DNA of 64,000 bases from Sphingobium cloacae (GCF_002355855.1 NZ_AP017655.1:2075501-2139500); one strand, 5' to 3'. Counted from the stretch's first letter, positions 27,066 to 36,608 are shown. Notes: generated by a model not told the origin, from the letters alone. Numbers and translations are program-made.

Positions 27066-28436
27066 GTGGCGGCGAAGTGGACGCCGGAAAGCTGGCGCAA
27101 GCATGAGGGTATCCAGATGCCCGAATATCGGGACGCTGCGGCATTGGCCGCGGTGGAAACCCAGCTTGGGCAGTTTCCCCCGCTCGTCTTTGCCGGCGAG
27201 GCGCGCAGCCTGAAGGCAGAGCTTGCCCGCGTCACGACGGGCGAGGCCTTTTTGTTGCAAGGCGGCGATTGCGCGGAAAGCTTCGCGGAGTTCCACCCGA
27301 ACAACATCCGCGACACCTTCCGCGTGCTTCTCCAGATGGCGGTGGTGCTGACCTTCGCGTCGAAGCTGCCGATTGTGAAGGTCGGCCGCATGGCAGGCCA
27401 GTTCGCCAAGCCGCGCTCGGCCGCGACCGAGACCGTCGATGGCGTGGAACTGCCCAGCTATCGCGGCGACAATGTCAACGACATCGCCTTCACGCCCGAA
27501 TCGCGCGAGCCCGATCCCCAGCGCATGATCCGCGCCTATAACCAGTCGGCTGCGACGCTCAACCTGCTGCGCGCCTTTTCCACCGGCGGCTATGCGAGCC
27601 TCGACCGTGTCCATGGCTGGATGCTGGATTTCATGGGCCGGAGCCCCCTGGCGGCGAAGTTCGACGCCGTCGCCGACCGGATCGGCGAGGCGCTCGACTT
27701 CATGCGCGCCTGCGGCCTGTCGCCGGAAACGGTGCCGCAGCTGGGCGGAACCAGCTTCTACACCAGCCACGAGGCGCTGTTGCTTCCTTTCGAGCAAGCG
27801 CTGACCCGGCAGGATTCGCTGACCGGCGACTGGTATGACACGTCCGCGCATATGCTGTGGATCGGTGACCGCACCCGCTTCGAAGGGTCGTCGCATGTCG
27901 AATATCTGCGCGGCATCGGCAATCCGATCGGCATGAAATGCGGCCCCAGCCTGGAGCCGGACGCGCTTATTCGCCTGCTCGACATCCTGAACCCCGCGCG
28001 CGAGCCGGGGCGCATCACGCTCATCACCCGCTACGGTCACGAAAAGATCGAGGCGGGCCTGCCCAAGCTGGTGCGTGCGGTGCTGCGCGAAGGGCATCCG
28101 GTCGTCTGGTCGTGCGATCCGATGCACGGCAACGTCATCAAGGCGGCGAACGGCTACAAGACCCGCCCCTTCGACCGCATCCTTGCCGAGGTGCGCGGCT
28201 TCTTCGCGGTGCATCGTGCGGAAGGCAGCTTCGGCGGCGGCATCCATTGCGAAATGACCGGGCAGAATGTGACGGAATGCACCGGCGGCGCGGTGGCGAT
28301 CACCGACGAAGGGCTGGCGGACCGCTACCATACCCATTGCGACCCGCGTTTGAATGCGGCGCAAAGTCTGGAGCTGGCGTTCCTCCTCGCCGAAATGTTG
28401 AACGAGGAACTCAAGGAACGGCGCGCCGCCGCATAG
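27066..28436 (+). CDS. 3-deoxy-7-phosphoheptulonate synthase, class II
   Basis: A 456-residue class II (plant-type) DAHP synthase, which condenses PEP and erythrose-4-phosphate in the first shikimate step. Conserved segments are [26 protein letters not shown] (PEP/metal region), WVGLDSLTR-like [32 protein letters not shown] and the late [15 protein letters not shown]. The GTG start is supported by AAGGAG eight bases upstream. Class II enzymes lack the N-terminal regulatory extension of class I and may be regulated through chorismate mutase. Confidence 0.96.
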   Translation: MAAKWTPESWRKHEGIQMPEYRDAAALAAVETQLGQFPPLVFAGEARSLKAELARVTTGEAFLLQGGDCAESFAEFHPNNIRDTFRVLLQMAVVLTFASKLPIVKVGRMAGQFAKPRSAATETVDGVELPSYRGDNVNDIAFTPESREPDPQRMIRAYNQSAATLNLLRAFSTGGYASLDRVHGWMLDFMGRSPLAAKFDAVADRIGEALDFMRACGLSPETVPQLGGTSFYTSHEALLLPFEQALTRQDSLTGDWYDTSAHMLWIGDRTRFEGSSHVEYLRGIGNPIGMKCGPSLEPDALIRLLDILNPAREPGRITLITRYGHEKIEAGLPKLVRAVLREGHPVVWSCDPMHGNVIKAANGYKTRPFDRILAEVRGFFAVHRAEGSFGGGIHCEMTGQNVTECTGGAVAITDEGLADRYHTHCDPRLNAAQSLELAFLLAEMLNEELKERRAAA

Positions 28437-28456
28437 GAGCCGGCAGGACAGATGGA

Positions 28457-28490
28457 AAAGCGGCCTTCGTCTCTCGACGGGGGCCGCTTC
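28457..28490. terminator. Bidirectional terminator between the DAHP synthase and small-protein genes
   Basis: Inverted repeat AAGCGGCC / GGCCGCTT with a 16-base loop. T-rich sequence follows on the minus strand (TTTTCC) and a weaker one (CATTCTTC) on the plus strand. It sits where two genes converge. Confidence 0.75.
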
Positions 28491-28496
28491 ATTCTT

Positions 28497-28733
28497 CTAT
28501 CCCGCGCGGCTCGTCAGCAAGGGATGCCGCAGCCGCAATTCGTCCGCGAGCGATTCCACCGCTTCGATCTCGCTGAAACTGCCGGTGGGATTCACCGACC
28601 AGTTGCAATGGGCATGGGTCTCGCGCGGATAGAGTTTCACCGCGCCGATCCTCTGCCTCCAGCGATGCTTGGCCCCGCCCCGGTCCCGCACCAGCCGCGC
28701 GACCATCAGGTCGATCATCTGGTCAGCGGTCAT
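28497..28733 (-). CDS. Conserved small protein of unknown function
   Basis: The frame encodes 78 residues from ATG 28731-28733. It starts 11 bases inside the 3' end of the preceding 71-residue gene, a strong sign of translational coupling. The sequence is basic at the start (LVRDRGGAKHRWRQRIG) and has a central RETHAHCNWSVNPTGSFSE stretch that looks conserved. No transmembrane segment is seen. I do not recognise a family. Confidence 0.6.
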   Translation of the reverse strand: MTADQMIDLMVARLVRDRGGAKHRWRQRIGAVKLYPRETHAHCNWSVNPTGSFSEIEAVESLADELRLRHPLLTSRAG

Positions 28734-28938
28734 CTTGCGTCTCGGCTTTGCCGGCCCAACAGCCCGGCTCATCCAGATAGGCTTCCAGTTCACGCCAGTG
28801 CCGGTCCCAGCCGGGGCCGCGCCGATGAGGGGGAACCTGCGCCTCTACCACGCGGCGTGCGCGGCGCACGGGATTATCCTCCGGCGCGCGAAGGCGGTGG
28901 AGGATCTTTTTCACATTCGGATCCTTGCTGTCGTCCAT
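28723..28938 (-). CDS. Conserved small protein of unknown function
   Basis: A 71-residue product from ATG 28936-28938, preceded by GGAGG about ten bases upstream. It is rich in charged residues (MDDSKDPNVKKILHRLRAPED, VRRARRVVEAQVPPHRRG) and ends WAGKAETQDDR. It is probably a small cytoplasmic protein. It overlaps the start of the next gene by 11 bases; the N-formylglutamate amidohydrolase gene lies 64 bases upstream. Confidence 0.6.
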   Translation of the reverse strand: MDDSKDPNVKKILHRLRAPEDNPVRRARRVVEAQVPPHRRGPGWDRHWRELEAYLDEPGCWAGKAETQDDR

Positions 28939-29002
28939 TGCGCGCCTCCGCCTGCCGGTGCCGCTATAGCATCGGGATGGCGAGGGAAACCGCTTTCGGC
29001 TC

Positions 29003-29896
29003 TTATTCCGCGGCCAGGGCGAAATCCGCACGCGGCAGCGCATGGGCGAGCGCGTGCGCCAGCGCGCCGACCAGGGCCCGCATCCGGCCAAGTCCCGGTC
29101 CGGGACGCTCCAGCGCCATGTCGAGGTAGAAGGTCCGGTCGATCTCCACCTGCAAGGCGTGGATCGCCTGCGCCGGACGGCCATGCCGCTCGATCATATG
29201 GTCCCCGGCATAGGGATGGTTCTGCGCCGTCAGGAAGCCGTGACCCGCGGCGACATCGCCCGCCAGCGTCATCAACCGGCCCGACGCGGCCTGCCCGAAA
29301 CGATCGCCGAATATGAGCGAAGGCGCCATCCCGCCGGGGCCCGCCGGCGCCAGCGGCGGCATGGAATGGAGATCGATGAGGATCGCGTGACCATGGACAT
29401 CCCGCGCCGCTTTCAGCAGGCGGTCCAGCGCTGCGTGATAAGGCCGGTGAACCGCATCGATCCGCCGCTCCACCTCCGCCCAGGGAAGCGGCCCGCGCCA
29501 CAATTCCGCCGCACCGGACAATCGCCGGGGGATCAGGCCAAGCCCGCCACGCAGCTTCTGGCTGGTCCGCAGCGCGATCTCGCGCGGCAGGTCCATGACC
29601 ATGGCGGGATCGATTTCCCGTTCATGCCGGTTGAGGTCGATCATGGCGCGCGGCGCCCGCGCCACCACTATGCTATAGCCTTGCTCGATCAGGGGTAGCG
29701 CCAGCAGATCGGCCCAGCGATCCTCCAGCCGCCGCAGCACTTCCGGCCGCACCCGCGTCCGCGTCAGCAGATCGGCGTCGTAATTCCGTCCGGCATGCGG
29801 GATGGACAGGACGACCGGATGCGCCGGCACCAACGGTCCGTAGCGGTCGAAGGCGGGATGACTTTCCGTCGGGCGCGGTAGCGCGAATGGGTCCAC
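29003..29896 (-). CDS. N-formylglutamate amidohydrolase family protein
   Basis: A 297-residue protein of the FGase/HutG family. Conserved motifs are LSIPHAGRNYDADLL (metal-binding His), RAMIDLNRHEREIDP and ILIDLHSMPPL. The family hydrolyses N-formylglutamate to glutamate and formate in histidine degradation, but members also act on other N-acyl or formylated amino acids. No hut genes are near. GTG 29894-29896 is chosen because it is preceded by AAGGAA, and a TTG at 29923 is an alternative. It is divergent from cpdR. Confidence 0.85.
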   Translation of the reverse strand: MDPFALPRPTESHPAFDRYGPLVPAHPVVLSIPHAGRNYDADLLTRTRVRPEVLRRLEDRWADLLALPLIEQGYSIVVARAPRAMIDLNRHEREIDPAMVMDLPREIALRTSQKLRGGLGLIPRRLSGAAELWRGPLPWAEVERRIDAVHRPYHAALDRLLKAARDVHGHAILIDLHSMPPLAPAGPGGMAPSLIFGDRFGQAASGRLMTLAGDVAAGHGFLTAQNHPYAGDHMIERHGRPAQAIHALQVEIDRTFYLDMALERPGPGLGRMRALVGALAHALAHALPRADFALAAE

Positions 29897-30033
29897 AGGG
29901 TTCCTTTCGGCGCCCGGCGCCAAAAATGGTTAGCTCGCTGGAAAATATTTATAACTTGTCGCATATATGTCCACTTCACGCCACCCCGGCTGGCGGGGCG
30001 GTGAATGGTGCTTATCAGGGAAAAGTGGGGATC

Positions 30034-30414
30034 ATGGTCCGAATCCTGCTGGCGGAAGACGATGACAGCATGCGTGCCTATCTTTCGCGCGCGCTGGAAA
30101 AATCGGGCTATGAGGTAGTGGCCGTCGCCAACGGGGTGGAGGCGATGCCGCATATCGACGCGGACAATTTCGACCTGCTGCTGACGGACATCGTCATGCC
30201 CGAGATGGACGGCATCGAACTGGCCCAGCACGCCGCATCGGCCGCTCCTGACATGCGCGTCATGTTCATCACGGGCTTTGCCGCCGTCACCCTGCGCGCG
30301 GGACAAGCGGTGCCGCAGGCCAAGGTACTCTCAAAGCCCTTTCACCTGCGCGACCTGGTGCTGGAAGTCGAACGCATGTTCGGCGCGGAAAGCCTGAGCG
30401 GCGGCCTGAGCTAA
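30034..30414 (+). CDS. cpdR: Single-domain response regulator, CpdR-like
   Basis: A 126-residue stand-alone receiver: acidic pocket (EDDD at 8-11), phospho-acceptor Asp52 in LLTDIVMPEMDG, Thr80 in FITGFA and Lys101 in LSKPFH. The N-terminal MVRILLAEDD and short C-terminal tail match CpdR, which in Caulobacter controls ClpXP proteolysis at the cell pole, downstream of CckA-ChpT. The adjacent N-formylglutamate amidohydrolase gene is divergent, an arrangement I recall from other alphaproteobacteria. No kinase is present here. Confidence 0.82.
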   Translation: MVRILLAEDDDSMRAYLSRALEKSGYEVVAVANGVEAMPHIDADNFDLLLTDIVMPEMDGIELAQHAASAAPDMRVMFITGFAAVTLRAGQAVPQAKVLSKPFHLRDLVLEVERMFGAESLSGGLS

Positions 30415-30420
30415 GGCGTT

Positions 30421-31752
30421 TCAGTCGGGCACGACTTCCTGCATGTCCGGGGTCGGATCGAGCGGGATGTTCGCCATTGCCGCATCGAACCTCTCCCGGT
30501 CCAACCCCTTTTCCCAGGCGGACACGACGATCGTGGCCACGGCATTGCCGATGAAGTTGGTAAGGCTGCGACATTCGCTCATGAAGCGGTCGACGCCCAG
30601 GATCAGCGCCATGCCCGCAACCGGCACCGACGGCACGATGGAGAGCGTCGCCGCCAGCGTGATGAAGCCCGCGCCGGTCACGCCGGCCGCGCCCTTGCTG
30701 GAAATCATCGCGACCAGCAGCAGCAATATCTGCTCCTGCAAGCTCAGATGCGTGTCGGTCGCCTGCGCGATGAACAGCGCGGCCAGCGTCATGTAGATAT
30801 TCGTCCCGTCGAGGTTGAAGCTGTATCCCGTCGGCACGACCAGCCCGACCACCGACTTGCGGCATCCGGCCCGTTCCATCTTCTCGATCAGGCTGGGCAG
30901 CGCGGCTTCGGAGGAAGAGGTGCCCAGCACCAGCAGCAGTTCCGCCTTCAGATAGCGGATGAGATGCAGGATGTTGAAGCCCGCGAACCAGCCGACAGCC
31001 CCCAGCACGACCAGCACGAACAATAGCGACGTCAGATAGAAGGTGGCGACCAGCCCCGCCAGATTGGCGAGCGTCCCCATGCCATATTGACCGACAGTGA
31101 AGGCGATGGCGCCGAAAGCCCCGATCGGCGCGGCCTTCATGAGCAAGGCAACCAGACGGAAGATCGCATGGCTCGCCGAATCCAGCACCTGCATCAGGGG
31201 CGCGGCCTTCTCCCCGATCATGGTCAGGGCGATGCCGAACAAGATGGCGACGAACAGTACCTGCAATATGTCCCCATCCGCGACCGCCGATACCAGCGTC
31301 GCAGGGATGATGTTCATCAGAAAGCCGGTCATGCTCTGGTCATGGGCCTGATGGGCATAGTCCGCGACCTTGCTGCCATCGAGCGTCGCGGGATCGATAT
31401 GCATGCCCGCGCCGGGCTGGATCAGATTGCCGACGATCAGGCCCAGGATCAGGGCCAGCGTGGAGAAGAGAAGGAAATAACCGAAAGCCTTGCCCGCCAC
31501 GCGTCCGATGGCGCCCAGTTCCTTCATTCCGGCAATACCGGTCACGATGGTCAGGAAGATCACCGGCGCGATGACCATCTTCACCAGCTTGATGAAGGCA
31601 TCGCCCAGCGGCTTGAGCCCAATCCCGGCGGAAGGCCAGACATAACCCACCAGCACGCCAAGGGCGATCGCCGCGAGCACCTGAACATAAAGCTGCCGGT
31701 AGAAGGGCAGGCGCGGCGTGGTCTGGATCGGGGAGGGAGAGGATGTCAGCAT
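30421..31752 (-). CDS. dctA: Dicarboxylate/amino acid:cation symporter
   Basis: A 443-residue member of the DAACS family with eight helices and two re-entrant loops. The first helical block is [17 protein letters not shown]. The serine-rich hairpin [13 protein letters not shown] and the [18 protein letters not shown] motif bind substrate and Na+/H+. The likely substrates are C4-dicarboxylates such as succinate, fumarate and malate, or acidic amino acids. The ATG at 31750-31752 is preferred because upstream codons lie antisense to the tRNA region. It is convergent with cpdR, and six bases separate the two stops. Confidence 0.95.
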   Translation of the reverse strand: MLTSSPSPIQTTPRLPFYRQLYVQVLAAIALGVLVGYVWPSAGIGLKPLGDAFIKLVKMVIAPVIFLTIVTGIAGMKELGAIGRVAGKAFGYFLLFSTLALILGLIVGNLIQPGAGMHIDPATLDGSKVADYAHQAHDQSMTGFLMNIIPATLVSAVADGDILQVLFVAILFGIALTMIGEKAAPLMQVLDSASHAIFRLVALLMKAAPIGAFGAIAFTVGQYGMGTLANLAGLVATFYLTSLLFVLVVLGAVGWFAGFNILHLIRYLKAELLLVLGTSSSEAALPSLIEKMERAGCRKSVVGLVVPTGYSFNLDGTNIYMTLAALFIAQATDTHLSLQEQILLLLVAMISSKGAAGVTGAGFITLAATLSIVPSVPVAGMALILGVDRFMSECRSLTNFIGNAVATIVVSAWEKGLDRERFDAAMANIPLDPTPDMQEVVPD

Positions 31753-31884
31753 GATAATGAGCGCCCCGCGCGTGATGGCCGCGAAACATATGAGCCTCAT
31801 CCGCGCTGTCCAGATGTTTGCGGCGGGAAACGCAAATTCCCGCTTGCGCCGCCAGTCGGCCGCCGCTATTGGCGCAACTCCCGT

Positions 31885-31959
31885 GGGCGTGTAGCTCAGT
31901 GGTAGAGCACTGTGTTGACATCGCAGGGGTCGCAAGTTCAATCCTTGCCACGCCCACCA
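31885..31959 (+). tRNA. tRNA-Val (anticodon GAC)
   Basis: The acceptor stem GGGCGTG pairs with CACGCCC and the CCA end is encoded. The D-arm is GCTC AGTGGTA GAGC. The anticodon stem CTGTG/CGCAG holds the loop TTGACAT, so the anticodon is GAC, reading GUC valine codons. The T-arm is GCAAG TTCAATC CTTGC. It has 75 nt including CCA. Confidence 0.95.
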
Positions 31960-31960
31960 T

Positions 31961-32001
31961 GGAAAGCCCCGCAAGCCCCGATGGCTTGGCGGGGCTTTTC
32001 C
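31961..32001 (+). terminator. Terminator downstream of tRNA-Val
   Basis: GGAAAAGCCCCGC-type stem pairs with GGCGGGGCTTTTCC around an inner AAGCC/GGCTT stem; one base is bulged. It ends in TTTTCC directly after the tRNA. Confidence 0.8.
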
Positions 32002-32106
32002 ATACCTGCGCGGCAATGATCCGACGCCCGGCAACCTCTGACGAACAATCCGCTCGAGAACAACCGGATGAACTCACCGCTTGTCTCAAAAATCTCACCA
32101 CTGAGT

Positions 32107-32121
32107 TGATATATTATATCA
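32107..32121. promoter_or_regulatory. Zur/Fur-like palindromic operator upstream of TonB-dependent receptor
   Basis: TGATATA-T-TATATCA is a perfect 7-1-7 palindrome, 36 bases upstream of the receptor ATG at 32158. It resembles metalloregulator boxes of the Fur superfamily (Zur or Fur), which commonly control TonB-dependent metal receptors. The assignment is by eye. Confidence 0.5.
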
Positions 32122-32157
32122 TCATGCTAAGGGGCCGCACCTCCTCTTCTTCGAAGG

Positions 32158-34287
32158 ATGACAAGACGCATGTCCCTTTCCATGTCGCTGCGCACGGGTT
32201 GCGCGTTGTCCGCGAGCTGCCTTGCCCTTCCGGCCATTGCCCAATCCACGCTCGATTCGAGCGGCGGCGGCCGGGCCTATCATGACCTGCGCGCCGACAT
32301 CGTCGTGACCGCGCTCATTCCCCGGCGACAGGGCGACATATTGTCGGGCACATCGGTCGTGACCGGGCAGGCGCTGACGCGGGCGCTGCGGCCGACCATC
32401 GGCGAGACACTGGCGCGCCAGCCGGGCGTTTCTGCAACCTCTTTCGGCCCCAATGCATCGCGTCCGATCCTGCGCGGCATGCAGGGAGAGCGCGTCCGCA
32501 TCCTGACCGACGGCATCGGCAGCTTCGACGTGTCGAACACATCCGTGGACCATGCGGTCGCCATCAACCCGCTGACCGCCGACCGGATCGAGGTGCTGCG
32601 TGGCCCGGCTGCCCTGCTCTATGGCTCCTCGGCGATTGGCGGCGTGGTCAATGTCGTCGACAGCCGCATCCCGCGCCGCGTGCCGGACGAGCCCATCCAT
32701 ATCGACGGGATCGCCACCTATGGCAGCGCCGCGAATGAACGTACGGCGTCGGGCGAGATCGAAGCGCCCATCACCGACAAGCTGGTCGTCCATTTCGACG
32801 GCAGCTATTCCAAGTCCGGCAATCTCGACACCGGCAGCTATATCCTGACGCCGGCCCTGCGCGCGCGGGCGGCGGCGAGCGGCGATCCGGAGATCGAGAA
32901 ACTGGCCGGCCTGCGCGGCAAGCTGCCCAACAGCGCGGCGAAGACATGGGAAGTGTCGGGCGGCGCGGCGCTTATCACCGATGGCGGCAATCTGGGCTTT
33001 TCGGTCACGCACACCGATAATTTCTATGGCGTGCCCGTGCGCTATGCGCTGGCGCCGGGCGAAGAGGCCGAGCAGGTCCGCCTCCACATGAAACAGGATC
33101 GCGCCGACCTGCGCGCCGAAGTACCTGTGAATGGCGGTTTCCTGGAAACCATCCGCCTGCGCGCGGGCTTCGCGGACTATCAGCATCAGGAGATCGAGGA
33201 CACCGGCGAAGTCGGCACGACCTTCTACAATCAGTCGATCGAATCCCGGCTGGAACTGGTGCAGGCCAAGCGCGGCGGCTGGGACGGCGCGATCGGCGCG
33301 CAATTCTTCGCCCGCGATTTCCATGTGGAGGGCGAGGAGAAATTCCTGCCCAAGAACCGGACCGAGCAATTCGGCCTTTTCACCCTGCAATCGCTGGATT
33401 TCGGATCGACCCGCGTCGAACTGGGCGGGCGCTATGAGCATACCGATGTCAGCGCGGTGGCGGACGAAACCCTGTTCAACCCCGCCTATAAGCGCAGCTT
33501 CAACGCCTTTTCGGGATCGGCGGGCATCAGTCAGGAAGTCGCGGCCGGATGGCGCGTGGGCCTGAACCTGTCCCGCACCGAACGCGCGCCTTCCGCCGAA
33601 GAACTGTTCGCCCGCGGCAATCATGCGGGCACGCAGGCGTTCGAACTGGGCAATCCCGGCTTCAGCAAGGAAAAGAGCTGGGGCATCGAAGGGACGCTGC
33701 GCGGGCAGGGAACGGGCTACAACTTCTCCCTGTCGGCCTATCACAACTGGTTCGACGGCTATATCTACGATGTCCTGGTCGACGACGCGCCCTGCATGGC
33801 GGTGAATGGCGGCGAGGCACTGGAATTCCCCTGCTACCAATATTCGCAGGCCGACGCCCGCTATTGGGGCTTCGAGGCGGAAGGGTCCGTCACGCTGGGC
33901 GAGGTTGGCGGCTACAAGGTCAATCTGGACGGCGTCGCCGACTATGTCCGCGCGACCATCAAGAATAGCGGCCCCGCGCCGCGCATCCCGCCCCTGCGCC
34001 TGCTGGGCGGGCTGGAATTCCAGGGCGACCGCCTCAACCTGCGCGGCGAGGTGGAACATAGCTTCAAGCAGGACCGCATTGCCGAAACCGAAACGCCGAC
34101 CAAGGGCTTCACGCTGGTCAACGCGTCCCTGTCGTGGAAGCCGCTTACGGGCAATGACCGCACGACGCTCACCTTGTCGGCGAACAACATCTTCGACGTG
34201 GAAGCGCGGCGCCATGCCAGCTTCCTCAAGGATTACGCGCCGCTGGCCGGGCGCGACATCCGCCTGACGGCGCGCCTGTCGATCTGA
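32158..34287 (+). CDS. TonB-dependent outer membrane receptor
   Basis: A 709-residue receptor: signal peptide ending near ALPAIAQ, a TonB box-like DIVVTA (about 47-52), a plug domain (about 60-175, RPILRGMQGERVRILTDG, RIEVLRGPAALLYGSSAIGGVVNVVD) and a beta-barrel to the C-terminus. It imports a siderophore-, heme-, metal- or other chelated ligand. A zinc receptor of ZnuD type is possible given the Zur-like box, but no His-rich loop is decisive. The terminal residues RLTARLSI form an aromatic-poor end. No cognate permease lies nearby. Confidence 0.92.
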   Translation: MTRRMSLSMSLRTGCALSASCLALPAIAQSTLDSSGGGRAYHDLRADIVVTALIPRRQGDILSGTSVVTGQALTRALRPTIGETLARQPGVSATSFGPNASRPILRGMQGERVRILTDGIGSFDVSNTSVDHAVAINPLTADRIEVLRGPAALLYGSSAIGGVVNVVDSRIPRRVPDEPIHIDGIATYGSAANERTASGEIEAPITDKLVVHFDGSYSKSGNLDTGSYILTPALRARAAASGDPEIEKLAGLRGKLPNSAAKTWEVSGGAALITDGGNLGFSVTHTDNFYGVPVRYALAPGEEAEQVRLHMKQDRADLRAEVPVNGGFLETIRLRAGFADYQHQEIEDTGEVGTTFYNQSIESRLELVQAKRGGWDGAIGAQFFARDFHVEGEEKFLPKNRTEQFGLFTLQSLDFGSTRVELGGRYEHTDVSAVADETLFNPAYKRSFNAFSGSAGISQEVAAGWRVGLNLSRTERAPSAEELFARGNHAGTQAFELGNPGFSKEKSWGIEGTLRGQGTGYNFSLSAYHNWFDGYIYDVLVDDAPCMAVNGGEALEFPCYQYSQADARYWGFEAEGSVTLGEVGGYKVNLDGVADYVRATIKNSGPAPRIPPLRLLGGLEFQGDRLNLRGEVEHSFKQDRIAETETPTKGFTLVNASLSWKPLTGNDRTTLTLSANNIFDVEARRHASFLKDYAPLAGRDIRLTARLSI

Positions 34288-34296
34288 TCCGGGGGA

Positions 34297-34325
34297 CGGC
34301 CCCTTCGCCATCCGCGAAGGGGCCG
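34297..34325 (+). terminator. Strong hairpin after the TonB receptor gene
   Basis: A perfect 12-bp stem CGGCCCCTTCGC / GCGAAGGGGCCG with a five-base loop, ten bases after the receptor stop. No T-run follows. Confidence 0.6.
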
Positions 34326-34405
34326 ATTGCGCTATGTGACGATTTCGTTACAAGGCGCCGCATGGCGAGCATGGGCGCAGGCACTGACAAGGGACATATC
34401 TGGAC

Positions 34406-35521
34406 ATGCGCCAGATAGCCGCGCTTCCCTATGCCACCGATCCCGACGGCTCGATGCGGGTGCTGCTCATCACCTCGCGCGATACGGGGCGCTGGGTGAT
34501 TCCCAAGGGCAACCGCATCAAGGGACTGGCGGGGCACCGCGCCGCCGAGGTCGAAGCCTATGAGGAAGCGGGCATCCACGGCATCGCCTGCCCCGCGCCG
34601 CTGGGCCGATACCGCTATGACAAGCGCAAGCGGAAAGGCGGCGCGCGGGAAGCGGTGGTGGAAGTCTTTCCGCTGGCTGTCACCGATCATCTCACCCACT
34701 GGCCGGAAAAGGGACAGCGCGAATTGCGCTGGTTCCCCGTGGCCGAGGCGGCGAAGGCCGTCGAGGAACCCGACCTTCAATCCATCATAGCCGCCTTCCG
34801 CGAACCGCCCAAGGACCCGGGCGCGTTCGTGCGGATGCTGCTGTGGATCAAAGAAAAGCGAACCGAAAGGATAGCAATGCTGCGCTGGTTCCACGCGCTC
34901 ATGCCCAAGCAGGGGCGATTCTTCGACCAGTTCGAGGATCACGCCGCAACCCTCGTCGCCGGAGCCGACGCGCTCGCCCGGTTGATGAAGGGGGGAGCGG
35001 ACATGGACGCCCATATCCAGGAGATCGCCGCGCGCGAGCATGAAGCGGACGACATCATCCGCGACGTGCTGCTGGACGTGCGTCGCATCTTCGTCACCCC
35101 TTTCGACCGCAGCGCCATCACCGACCTGATCGGCGTAATGGACGACGCCATCGACCAGATGAACCAAACGGCCAAGGCGGTCGCGCTGTTCGAGGTTCGG
35201 GAATTTTCCTCCCAGATGCAGGACATGAGCGCGCTGATCGTCGAATGCGCCCGCATCACGGCGGAGGCGATGCCGCTGCTGCGGTCGCTCAACCTCAATG
35301 CGGCGCGGCTGCATGAACTGACCGAGCGGCTGGTGAAGCTGGAAGGCCATGCCGACACGCTGCATGAGGCGGGCCTCAAGGCGCTGTTCAACCAGGCGCG
35401 GCAGGGCAATCCGATGGACTTCATCGTCGGCAATGAGATCTACGCCCATCTGGAAAAGGTGACGGACCGCTTCGAGGACGTCGCCAACGAGATTTCCGGA
35501 CTGGTCATCGACCACGCCTGA
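34406..35521 (+). CDS. NUDIX domain fused to DUF47 (PhoU-like) phosphate-transport regulator
   Basis: One continuous 371-residue frame has two modules. Residues 1-150 are a NUDIX hydrolase domain (RWVIPKGNRIKG, box AEVEAYEEAGIHG of diphosphoinositol-polyphosphate hydrolase type, with the usual Arg replaced). Residues 158-371 are a DUF47/PhoU-like four-helix protein (MLRWFHALMPKQGRFFDQFEDHA). An internal ATG at 34877 has an AAAGGA ribosome site, so a separate DUF47 protein may also be made. The Pit transporter gene follows 27 bases later, as DUF47 genes usually precede Pit. The NUDIX part may sense or cleave a phosphate-rich signal. Confidence 0.85.
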   Translation: MRQIAALPYATDPDGSMRVLLITSRDTGRWVIPKGNRIKGLAGHRAAEVEAYEEAGIHGIACPAPLGRYRYDKRKRKGGAREAVVEVFPLAVTDHLTHWPEKGQRELRWFPVAEAAKAVEEPDLQSIIAAFREPPKDPGAFVRMLLWIKEKRTERIAMLRWFHALMPKQGRFFDQFEDHAATLVAGADALARLMKGGADMDAHIQEIAAREHEADDIIRDVLLDVRRIFVTPFDRSAITDLIGVMDDAIDQMNQTAKAVALFEVREFSSQMQDMSALIVECARITAEAMPLLRSLNLNAARLHELTERLVKLEGHADTLHEAGLKALFNQARQGNPMDFIVGNEIYAHLEKVTDRFEDVANEISGLVIDHA

Positions 35522-35548
35522 CCGGACAGCGGACGAAAGCCCCTTATC

Positions 35549-36550
35549 ATGGAAGCGCATATCGCCTTTCCGCTGCTGATCGCGCTGATCGGCATCGCGC
35601 TGGCCTTCGATTTCCTCAATGGCCTGCATGACGCGGCCAACTCCATCGCGACCATCGTGTCGACGCGGGTGCTCAAGCCCCAATATGCGGTGGCGTGGGC
35701 GGCCTTCTTCAACTTCATCGCCTTTCTCTTCTTCGGGCTGCATGTCGCGGAGACGGTGGGCAAGGGGATCGTGGAGGCGAGCATCATCGACGCGCCGGTG
35801 ATCTTCGGCGCGCTGATGGGGGCGATAAGCTGGAACCTCATCACCTGGGCGCTGGGCATCCCTTCATCCTCCAGCCATGCGCTGATCGGCGGACTGCTGG
35901 GCGCGGGGACGGCCAAGGCGGGGCTGTCCGCCGTGGTGTGGAGCGGTGTGTTCAAGACCAGCGCCGCCATCGTCATGTCGCCCGCCATCGGGCTGATGCT
36001 CGCGCTGCTGCTGGTGCTCATCATAAGCTGGGTGTTCCGGCGCTTCTCGCCGCAGGGCGCGGACCGGGTGTTCCGCAAGCTGCAACTGGTTTCCGCCTCG
36101 CTCTATTCGCTGGGGCATGGCGGGAACGACGCGCAGAAGACGATGGGGATCATCGCCGTGCTGCTTTATTCGCAGGGGATGCTGGAGGGCGGATTCCACG
36201 TGCCCTTCTGGGTCGTGATCTCCTGCCAGGCGGCGATGGGCGTGGGCACGCTGCTGGGCGGGTGGAAGATCGTGCACACCATGGGGTCGAAGATCACGCG
36301 GCTATCCCCGGCGCAGGGCTTCTGCGCGGAGACGGGCGGGGCGATCACGCTGTTCATGGCGACGCATCTGGGCGTGCCGGTGTCGACCACCCACACCATC
36401 ACCGGCGCCATCGTGGGCGTGGGCGCTTCGCGGCGGCTGTCGGCGGTGCGGTGGAATGTGGCGTCGAGCATCGTCGTCGCCTGGGTCATCACCCTGCCCG
36501 CCGCGGCGCTGATCGGCGGAGCCTTCTACGAAGTGACGCGCCTCTTCTGA
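35549..36550 (+). CDS. pit: Inorganic phosphate transporter (Pit family)
   Basis: A 333-residue Pit-type H+/phosphate symporter with about ten helices and the duplicated PHO4 signature: FDFLNGLHDAANSIATIVSTRVL in the first half and GGNDAQKTMGI in the second. It is low-affinity and constitutive in many species. The DUF47 partner gene directly upstream is thought to modulate its activity or assembly. ATG 35549 was chosen. Confidence 0.95.
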   Translation: MEAHIAFPLLIALIGIALAFDFLNGLHDAANSIATIVSTRVLKPQYAVAWAAFFNFIAFLFFGLHVAETVGKGIVEASIIDAPVIFGALMGAISWNLITWALGIPSSSSHALIGGLLGAGTAKAGLSAVVWSGVFKTSAAIVMSPAIGLMLALLLVLIISWVFRRFSPQGADRVFRKLQLVSASLYSLGHGGNDAQKTMGIIAVLLYSQGMLEGGFHVPFWVVISCQAAMGVGTLLGGWKIVHTMGSKITRLSPAQGFCAETGGAITLFMATHLGVPVSTTHTITGAIVGVGASRRLSAVRWNVASSIVVAWVITLPAAALIGGAFYEVTRLF

Positions 36551-36608
36551 CGCGATGAGGGCGCGGTCGGTTGCCCGCCGCGCCCTTCCCTCTCCTGAAA
36601 CGAGACCG

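Noticed and set aside
32122-34311. Long minus-strand frame across the TonB receptor gene.
   Set aside because: It is antisense to a strongly conserved receptor; no independent evidence.
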